Positions 1-4,418 of a stretch of DNA of 9,519 nucleotides are shown here, piece by piece (position 1 is the stretch's first letter; each line of letters starts with the position of its first letter). The position numbers and the translations under genes are program-made. The notes under the pieces were generated by a model that was given only the letters and a program-made list of their open reading frames with translations, ran no database searches and had not been told where the DNA came from. The stretch lies in contig JAQCKL010000128.1 in assembly GCA_027592485.1 (NCBI GenBank), positions 1 to 9,519 on the forward strand, given 5' to 3'. Origin of the DNA: Cyanobacteriota bacterium (GTDB lineage Bacteria > Cyanobacteriota > Cyanobacteriia > Phormidesmidales > Phormidesmidaceae).

Positions 1-42
1 TTGAGATTCTCTCTAATGCCGTACAGGGTAAAACGCCAACAT

Positions 43-109
43 TGGTAGCAGGGACCTAGGTAGTTACCAGGGGGTTTGGTTTTGGCAACTGGCACCGTCC
101 GATTGCCAA
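43..109 (-). terminator. Two consecutive hairpins after the SLH gene; possible terminator
   Basis: Just past the stop codon of the leftward SLH gene (110-112) lies a perfect 7-bp inverted repeat, TTGGCAA at 82-88 and TTGCCAA at 103-109, with a 14-nt loop. Further on in the same direction is a weaker 5-bp one, TGGTA at 43-47 and TACCA at 65-69, whose loop contains the palindrome CCTAGG. Neither is followed by a clear U-run in the leftward transcript, so this is not a classical intrinsic terminator. Position is the main argument for a 3'-end role. Nothing else, including no coding signal, is visible in 1-109. Confidence 0.35.
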
Positions 110-1345
110 TTAGGGTGCTTGCTCAGCCTGACCGCAGTCGTAAAGCCGCACTAAGGCCGCCGAGGCATAGTTGCGTAGGGCAGGGGTGTTGGGGTGGAAG
201 GCATTGCCCGCCTCATTCAGCGGCGTCGCCACCTGGCAGTAGCCGGACATCAGCCGAATCAAGTCCTCACCCCAGTGACCGCTCACATCGGTGAAGTTCA
301 GAGCCTCATGGGTCGGTTCTAAAGTGGGCTGCAAACCGATTAATGTCCGCTCATATTCGGCGGTGCGCCGCAGCATGGCCATAAGCTCCACCCGAGTCAC
401 CGAAGCCGAGGGCCTGAAGGTGCCGGTTTGGTCGCCACTGACGATGCCCGTGGTTTTGGCAAAGGCAATCTTGGCGGCGCTCCAGCGGTTAGCAGGAACA
501 TCAGGGAAAGGGGCTTGGCTGGTTTGGGTGGGCACAGAAAGGGTGGTCTGCTTGCTCACCAGAGCCTCCACCACCATCGAAACGGCCTGCTCTCGGGTCA
601 CCTGTTCTCGGGGCTTAAAGGTGCCATCTTGGAAGCCGGAAACCACGCCAATTTCTACCGCTCGGGCAATTTGGGTGGCATAGACATCCCCCCGAATATC
701 CGGGAAGGGCAGGTTAACCACGGGTTCGGTGGGGGGCGGGGTGGGGGTGGTCGGTGGTGCAATTACCACATCCCCACCCTGTTCTAGAATCTGAGCCAGG
801 GTCGCCTCATTGGTCAGGTAGTTGTGCCCTAAGGTTTGCCCTTGATAGGTGCGCTTGGTAACCCGCCAGCCTGGATTCATAATGATCTGGGTAAAACCCG
901 TGCTGCTGACGCCACCGGTCCGACCAATTTGGAGCGGACTCGTGCCATCGGAAGGCACGCCGAGCAGCAATAGCTCCCCACCACTCTCTTGAATCTGGAG
1001 GCGATAGCGAATGCCCAGGTCTTCATTGGCAACGCGGATCGAGTAGCCGTTGGTGTCAGAGGCGCGGCCGCAAATCCCCGAAAAGTCAAAGGTTGTCCAC
1101 AGGGGGTTGACCTCCCCTGGGTTAGTGCCGGTGATTTCAAAGCAGGGGCGATTATCTCTGATCTGCTCAATGATGAAGAGCTGATGGGGGCGCAAGCGGC
1201 TCCCTGGAGCCGATACCAAGAGGATCCGACTCTGATCTAATTCCTGAGCACCATAGGTTTGGGCTAAGGCACTGCCCAAATTGCCAAACACCCCGAGGCC
1301 AATAGCCGCTAGGGCCACTGCATGTCGTTTGATTGATACTTTCAT
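110..1345 (-). CDS. Secreted DUF3747 protein with C-terminal S-layer homology repeats
   Basis: This 411-residue exported protein is probably attached to the cell envelope. Residues 1-29 form a Sec signal peptide (KRH, then a hydrophobic Ala/Leu/Gly core ending SALAQ). Residues about 30-185 resemble the cyanobacterial DUF3747 domain and include a likely disulfide pair, C68 and C92. A Pro/Thr linker (about 196-209) leads to three SLH-type repeats at roughly 213-264, 280-330 and 350-404. SLH repeats bind cell-wall polysaccharide or peptidoglycan through a TRAE-like motif. Here the first has TREQ and the second TRVE, but the third has LRNY at that point, so it is degenerate; it carries C370 and C404, which could pair. 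The start is supported by GGTGA (+ strand 1349-1353) 3 nt upstream, which fits the 3' half of the anti-SD complement. DUF3747 has no known activity. An envelope structural or anchoring role is inference. The gene is monocistronic, with a divergent neighbour 420 bp away. Confidence 0.9.
   Translation of the reverse strand: MKVSIKRHAVALAAIGLGVFGNLGSALAQTYGAQELDQSRILLVSAPGSRLRPHQLFIIEQIRDNRPCFEITGTNPGEVNPLWTTFDFSGICGRASDTNGYSIRVANEDLGIRYRLQIQESGGELLLLGVPSDGTSPLQIGRTGGVSSTGFTQIIMNPGWRVTKRTYQGQTLGHNYLTNEATLAQILEQGGDVVIAPPTTPTPPPTEPVVNLPFPDIRGDVYATQIARAVEIGVVSGFQDGTFKPREQVTREQAVSMVVEALVSKQTTLSVPTQTSQAPFPDVPANRWSAAKIAFAKTTGIVSGDQTGTFRPSASVTRVELMAMLRRTAEYERTLIGLQPTLEPTHEALNFTDVSGHWGEDLIRLMSGYCQVATPLNEAGNAFHPNTPALRNYASAALVRLYDCGQAEQAP
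722..747 (+). other. G-quadruplex-type motif inside the SLH gene
   Basis: The + strand (template strand of the SLH gene) has four G-runs of 3, 6, 4 and 5 separated by loops TTCGGT, C and T, which satisfies the usual G3+N1-7 pattern. It encodes, on the other strand, the end of the Pro/Thr linker, so the C-rich proline codons alone could explain it. Folding is not shown by sequence. Confidence 0.5.
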
Positions 1346-1389
1346 AGTTCACCGGTAGAGCGTTCACAGGTTTGCAGAGACGAGAGCCG

Positions 1390-1421
1390 TTTGGGGGATG
1401 TGCCGCTAAAAGCCCCCCAAA
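1390..1421 (-). promoter_or_regulatory. Strong inverted repeat in the leader region of the SLH gene
   Basis: TTTGGGGG at 1390-1397 and CCCCCAAA at 1414-1421 form a perfect 8-bp stem with a 16-nt loop. It lies 45-76 bases upstream of the SLH start codon, where it would fall in the 5' leader if transcription begins near the TATA-rich stretch at 1482-1500 (minus-strand reading TATACA or CTATACC). No partner -35 hexamer is convincing. Possible roles are a leader hairpin affecting translation or decay, attenuation, or an operator. Structure is seen; function is not known. Confidence 0.45.
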
Positions 1422-1596
1422 GGGACACCTTGTGAATTGTCTGCCCACTGAGTCCAAAAACTTGGCCCAAGCGTCACCCCCTGTATAGGTATAGGGTACA
1501 AATCGTGGAGGATAGCACTGTAGAATCTCCCAAGCTTCTTAAGATTCGAGGGAGTGACGCAACAGCGCGGGGTGATCCTCGCACGGCCAGCCCAGT

Positions 1597-1648
1597 CAAT
1601 TATTGGATAACAATCTGGACCGCTGGGACAGATTGTTTGCAAAACAAT
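1597..1648. repeat. Nested inverted repeats with three AACAAT/ATTGTT elements
   Basis: Within 52 bp there is CAAT-T-ATTG (1597-1605), then a perfect 9-bp inverted repeat AACAATCTG (1609-1617) with CAGATTGTT (1629-1637) around an 11-nt spacer, and a perfect 7-3-7 palindrome ATTGTTT-GCA-AAACAAT (1632-1648). The central ATTGTT arm is shared, so it can pair upstream or downstream but not both. This lies 118-169 bp before the pentapeptide gene. It may be a protein-binding site cluster or a switchable leader structure. I recognise no named operator or riboswitch. Confidence 0.45.
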
Positions 1649-1709
1649 ACAGGGCTATTCAGCCACCCGTGTGAGCCAGGGGAGCGATGGATACCCTTGG
1701 CGGACCACT

Positions 1710-1744
1710 GTTTCCTTTGACAAAATGGGAAACATTGATAGCAA
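1710..1744 (+). promoter_or_regulatory. Candidate promoter with a dyad over the -35, for the pentapeptide gene
   Basis: A consensus -35 hexamer TTGACA sits at 1717-1722, 44-49 bp before the start codon. A -10 at 16-nt spacing would be TAGCAA (1739-1744), which is poor. The hexamer lies between the arms of an inverted repeat, GTTTCC (1710-1715) and GGAAAC (1728-1733), as expected for a repressor site, though the dyad is short. The weak -10 keeps this tentative. Confidence 0.25.
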
Positions 1745-1765
1745 AACGATTAGGCATAGAGAGCC

Positions 1766-2317
1766 ATGGGGTTAATGGGCGATCGCACGCTTTACCAAAT
1801 CGGAGTCTGCACCCTGCTCGGGATAGCTCTCAGTGGGGTGGCAGCAAACCCTGGCCAAGCCGTCGAAGCCGATGCGCTCCAGAAACTCGTACGCGATCGC
1901 AGCTGCGTTGGCTGTGATCTGTCAGGGGCTGACCTCCGGCGCTATGACCTGGCCGGGGTCAACCTCTCGGGGGCGGACTTGTCCGACGTGAATTTTTTCC
2001 AGACCGACCTGAGCGGGGCGGATCTGAGCCGCACCGACTTGAGCTATGCCTATCTGGGGGAGGCCAATCTGACGGACGCTATTATCAACTCTGCCGATCT
2101 GAATCGCGCCAACCTTACCCGGACTGACTTTACCGGAGCCAGTCTCTTAAACACGGTGTTCGGCACAGCCTATATGGAAGAAACCCTCTTCATCCAGGCG
2201 TTACTGACAGGGGCGGACATGGGTGATGTGATCTTCACCAGTGCGGACTTTAGCGATGCCGTGTTATGTGGTGCCCTGTTGCCCTATGGCGACTACCGCT
2301 ATCAGTGTCTGGAGTAG
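1766..2317 (+). CDS. Exported pentapeptide-repeat protein
   Basis: The protein has 183 residues. Residues 1-32 look like a Sec signal peptide (hydrophobic core about 12-27, likely cleavage after GQA). From residue 50 to about 174 there are some 25 uninterrupted five-residue units of the A(D/N)LSx type, with Leu, Phe or Ile at the centre, predicted to fold as a right-handed quadrilateral beta-helix of about six coils. A CxxC pair (C47, C50) caps the helix at its N-end and C168/C181 lie near its C-end, so disulfides are possible in the periplasm or thylakoid lumen. Pentapeptide proteins are abundant in cyanobacteria and mostly have no known activity; I can assign none. There is no sign of a gyrase-protecting Qnr type beyond the shared fold, and export argues against it. 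The second Met (codon 4, at 1775) may be the real start: AGAGAG at 1758-1763 is 2 nt from the first ATG and 11 nt from the second. Confidence 0.88.
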   Translation: MGLMGDRTLYQIGVCTLLGIALSGVAANPGQAVEADALQKLVRDRSCVGCDLSGADLRRYDLAGVNLSGADLSDVNFFQTDLSGADLSRTDLSYAYLGEANLTDAIINSADLNRANLTRTDFTGASLLNTVFGTAYMEETLFIQALLTGADMGDVIFTSADFSDAVLCGALLPYGDYRYQCLE

Positions 2318-2332
2318 GCCAATGCTTCGGGG

Positions 2333-2773
2333 CTATTGATCCGGAGGCGCAGATTCATCCGCCGTAGATGGCGCGACAGTGGCACTGGGTAAGCGTTTGG
2401 CATACCACCAATTTTGCTGATCCGGGGTGAGCTGAGCCGTATACAAGGTGGTCACAAAGGGGATAGTGCGATATCCCTGGCCCAAAATCTCGACCGCATA
2501 GGAGGGGTAGCGGCGGGTGGCCAAATCGGGGACAAAGCGCTTGCCAATGCGCCGCCAACTGGGCTCTTTACTACGCCACTGGAGCCGGCAACTGGGCCAG
2601 GGGAGTTGCTCGCGATCGAAGAGGCGGCAGCAGGCCCCTTGGACTCGATAGGTGAGATGGGCACCTGGGCTTTGAAAGACATGCCCCGATGGCCAGGGAT
2701 GGGTCTGACTGTCGGTCTGGGGGTTGGGGGGGAGAGGCGATATCATCAGACCAGACTCAAAACCTTGTGCCAT
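2333..2773 (-). CDS. Small Trp-rich protein of unknown function
   Basis: I do not recognise a named family. The 146-residue protein has no signal peptide and no membrane segment. It has an early Pro-rich part (about 11-30), a basic Trp/Arg-rich centre (about 45-90) with W27, W59, W66, W73 and a W122-W123 pair, and three cysteines, C48, C49 and C62. The short motif WPS appears twice (27-29 and 59-61). The tail from about 130 is Ala/Ser/Pro-rich and probably disordered. I prefer this frame to the overlapping plus-strand one because its composition is protein-like, with a coherent aromatic core, while the opposite frame is Gly/Ala-rich and patternless. Met10 (start at 2746) is an equally possible start; neither has a good SD. 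It ends 15 bp from the pentapeptide gene (convergent) and starts 24 bp from the DUF2470 gene (divergent). Confidence 0.7.
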   Translation of the reverse strand: MAQGFESGLMISPLPPNPQTDSQTHPWPSGHVFQSPGAHLTYRVQGACCRLFDREQLPWPSCRLQWRSKEPSWRRIGKRFVPDLATRRYPSYAVEILGQGYRTIPFVTTLYTAQLTPDQQNWWYAKRLPSATVAPSTADESAPPDQ

Positions 2774-2797
2774 CCATCATTATTCAAGAGATTTACC

Positions 2798-3085
2798 ATG
2801 TCTGAGGCCATTTCCCCTGCCGTTAGCGATCGCATTTGTAAGCACATGAATGACGATCATGCCGATGCCGTCCTCGTCTATGCCCAAGTTTTTGGTAACA
2901 CGCAACAGGCGACCGCTGCCCGGATGGAATCGATCGATCTACAGGGTATGACCCTAGCCGCAGAAGTCGAGGGGCAGCAGGTGCCCGTTCGGGTAGAGTT
3001 TGAAACGCCCCTCGAAAATGCTAAAGCGGCCCATCACCTATTGGTCGATATGCTCAAACAGGTTCAGGCGGATCCGGCTCAGTAG
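2798..3085 (+). CDS. Stand-alone DUF2470 domain protein
   Basis: This 95-residue protein consists of essentially one DUF2470 domain. The hallmark is the N-terminal HMNDDHADA segment (residues 16-24, with H16, N18, D19, D20 and H21), followed by the alternating strands and C-terminal helix of the family. The same domain forms the C-terminal part of HugZ-type haem-utilisation proteins and of the plant glutamyl-tRNA reductase-binding protein, both of the FMN-binding split-barrel superfamily; here the split barrel is absent. A role near haem or tetrapyrrole metabolism is therefore only a family-based guess. The frame stays open upstream to 2414, but the domain begins at this Met and AAGAG (2786-2790) stands 7 nt before it, so I take the short form. 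Its last 32 bp overlap the end of queG on the other strand. Confidence 0.85.
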   Translation: MSEAISPAVSDRICKHMNDDHADAVLVYAQVFGNTQQATAARMESIDLQGMTLAAEVEGQQVPVRVEFETPLENAKAAHHLLVDMLKQVQADPAQ

Positions 3086-4028
3086 ACTGATGCCGACTGG
3101 CGATCGCCGCCTTAGCATTGCGCCGCCACATGGCCGGTTTAATCCGGCGGAGAGCAGAGGCCGGAAACCGCTGATGCCACTCCGCCTCGGTTAGGGTGGC
3201 CAAATCGGAGAGGGCCGGGGCAACATTGCCGGGGTAGGGCTGAAAGTCGGGCACGTCGGTCGCTTGGGCAAACCGTTGATTCCAGGGGCAGACATCCTGG
3301 CAAATGTCGCAGCCTGCGACCCAGCCGTTCAACTTATCGGCAATGGGCTCCGGCAACTGCTCGGCTCGGTTTTCGATGGTGTGATAGGCAATGCAGCGGT
3401 TGGCATCCACCACCTGGGGAGCGACGATCGCGCCGGTTGGGCAAGCCTCTAGGCAGCGGGTACAGGTGCCACAGTGGGCGGTATGGGGCGCATCCGTCGC
3501 CAGGGCCACGGTGGTGAGCAGTTCCCCGAGAAAGACCCATGAACCATGGCTACGGGTGATCAAGTTCCCATTTTTGGCCACCCACCCCAGGCCCGCCTGT
3601 TGCGCCCAGAACTTATCCTGCACCGGTCCCGTATCCACGTAGAGGCGGGTTTGAATGCCCTTTTCTGGGTCATTCAGCCATTGGGCTAGGGCCTTGAGTT
3701 TGGTGGTCATTACCCGGTGATAGTCTCGCCCCCAGCCATAGCGAGCAATCTTGCCATGGTTAGGGTCTGCAGAGTGTTGGTCGGGCGTGTAGTAGTTGAG
3801 GGCGACGGCAATCAGCGATCGCGCCTCGGGCATCACCTGGCGGATATCCTGCCGCTTCGGGTTAGCCATCCAGGCCATGTCGGCTTGGTAGCCCTGGGTC
3901 AGCCATTGCTGTAGGGCCACTTGGCTGGCCTGCTCCGCTGGGGTCGGATCGGCGATCGCGGCAATCCCGACCCGATGGAATCCGAGGGCGATCGCCTGGG
4001 CTTTGACCTGTGCAGCGGTGGGTGTCAT
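3054..4028 (-). CDS. queG: Epoxyqueuosine reductase QueG
   Basis: QueG catalyses the last step of queuosine synthesis, reducing epoxyqueuosine to queuosine at wobble position 34 of GUN-anticodon tRNAs, in the cytoplasm, using cobalamin and two [4Fe-4S] clusters. The 324-residue protein has the expected marks: the VDTGPV motif (131-136) with the conserved Asp D132 near the cofactor, the GWVAKNGNLI segment (148-157), a first cysteine set C186, C189, C192 and C196-Pro, a lone C212, and a second set C240, C243 and C247-Pro. Together these eight cysteines ligate the two clusters. It is shorter than the roughly 380-residue E. coli and B. subtilis proteins, and I see no C-terminal HEAT-like extension. 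GGGAG lies just upstream of the start (+ strand 4031-4035), closer than ideal, but no better Met exists. No other queuosine gene is nearby. The 3' end overlaps the DUF2470 gene by 32 bp. Confidence 0.95.
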   Translation of the reverse strand: MTPTAAQVKAQAIALGFHRVGIAAIADPTPAEQASQVALQQWLTQGYQADMAWMANPKRQDIRQVMPEARSLIAVALNYYTPDQHSADPNHGKIARYGWGRDYHRVMTTKLKALAQWLNDPEKGIQTRLYVDTGPVQDKFWAQQAGLGWVAKNGNLITRSHGSWVFLGELLTTVALATDAPHTAHCGTCTRCLEACPTGAIVAPQVVDANRCIAYHTIENRAEQLPEPIADKLNGWVAGCDICQDVCPWNQRFAQATDVPDFQPYPGNVAPALSDLATLTEAEWHQRFPASALRRIKPAMWRRNAKAAIASRHQSTEPDPPEPV

Positions 4029-4038
4029 CTCTCCCAGG

Positions 4039-4100
4039 AAACCTAGAACGATGGGGCGGGATTGCGGTTTAAACCTAGCGTAATCACCGCCTAAACCTCA
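4039..4100 (-). promoter_or_regulatory. Palindrome and repeated AGGTTT upstream of queG
   Basis: A perfect 10-bp palindrome GGTTTAAACC is at 4066-4075, 38-47 bp before the queG start. On the minus strand AGGTTT occurs three times in 60 bp (+ strand AAACCT at 4039, 4071 and 4093). This may be a binding site or chance; no -10/-35 pair is clear. The rest of the gap (4101-4340) shows only a spaced direct repeat GGTTAGC at 4162-4168 and 4191-4197, and no gene. Confidence 0.25.
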
Positions 4101-4342
4101 GGAATTGTCTAGAAAAACTCTGTTGTTGGGTGACACTTCCCCCCGCCTTGAGGCCACACTAGGTTAGCGGTTGTTTGAAACGTTCACGGGGGTTAGCTTA
4201 AGTTACCGCCAGCACCCAGATAGGGCCACGAATGAGTCCAGGTTTCAGCTTCTACCCTGACTGAGGCCCCCTTTTATCGGGCTGGCCCCTTTGCCTAGGA
4301 CCGCCAGGAGCGCCCCGATCCTTTCCTAACTCGACTGGCCAC

Positions 4343-4351
4343 TGCTATAAA
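4343..4351 (+). promoter_or_regulatory. Extended -10 promoter candidate for the metalloprotease gene
   Basis: TGCTATAAA matches the extended -10 pattern TGnTATAAT with one mismatch. The -35 position has only a weak TTTCCT (4322-4327), which extended -10 promoters can tolerate. Transcription would begin near 4358, giving a leader of about 60 nt. No purine-rich SD precedes the ATG at 4419 (the sequence there is CCTCTCGCT), so translation may start without SD pairing. Confidence 0.4.
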
Positions 4352-4418
4352 CTCGGTTCACCCCTGTTCAAACAGCCTCTTAGCCCCGTTTGTGTAAGCC
4401 CCCTTAATACCTCTCGCT

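Noticed and set aside
1167..1457. 96-residue minus-strand frame overlapping the SLH gene start
   Set aside because: It is in another frame of the SLH gene and leader, with no recognisable domain; the SLH signal peptide in the competing frame is clear.
1483..1499. NtcA-type site (GTA-N8-TAC) near the SLH promoter region
   Set aside because: GTA and TAC are present but 11 or 5 bases apart instead of 8.
1505..1720. 71-residue open frame in the divergent gap
   Set aside because: No ribosome-binding site, mixed composition without pattern, and it runs through the inverted-repeat cluster. I treat the gap as regulatory.
2696..2732. Second G-quadruplex candidate
   Set aside because: It has four G-runs, but one loop is 15 nt, outside the usual limit of 7, so I did not call it.
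2414..2797. N-terminal extension of the DUF2470 frame to 223 residues
   Set aside because: The added 128 residues are Gly/Ala-rich with no domain pattern and lie opposite the Trp-rich gene. The DUF2470 domain begins at the Met at 2798, with AAGAG at a suitable distance.
4029..4418. preQ1 riboswitch, tRNA or small RNA in the queG/protease gap
   Set aside because: No matching conserved motifs or cloverleaf could be read; only the palindrome, short repeats and a promoter candidate are visible.
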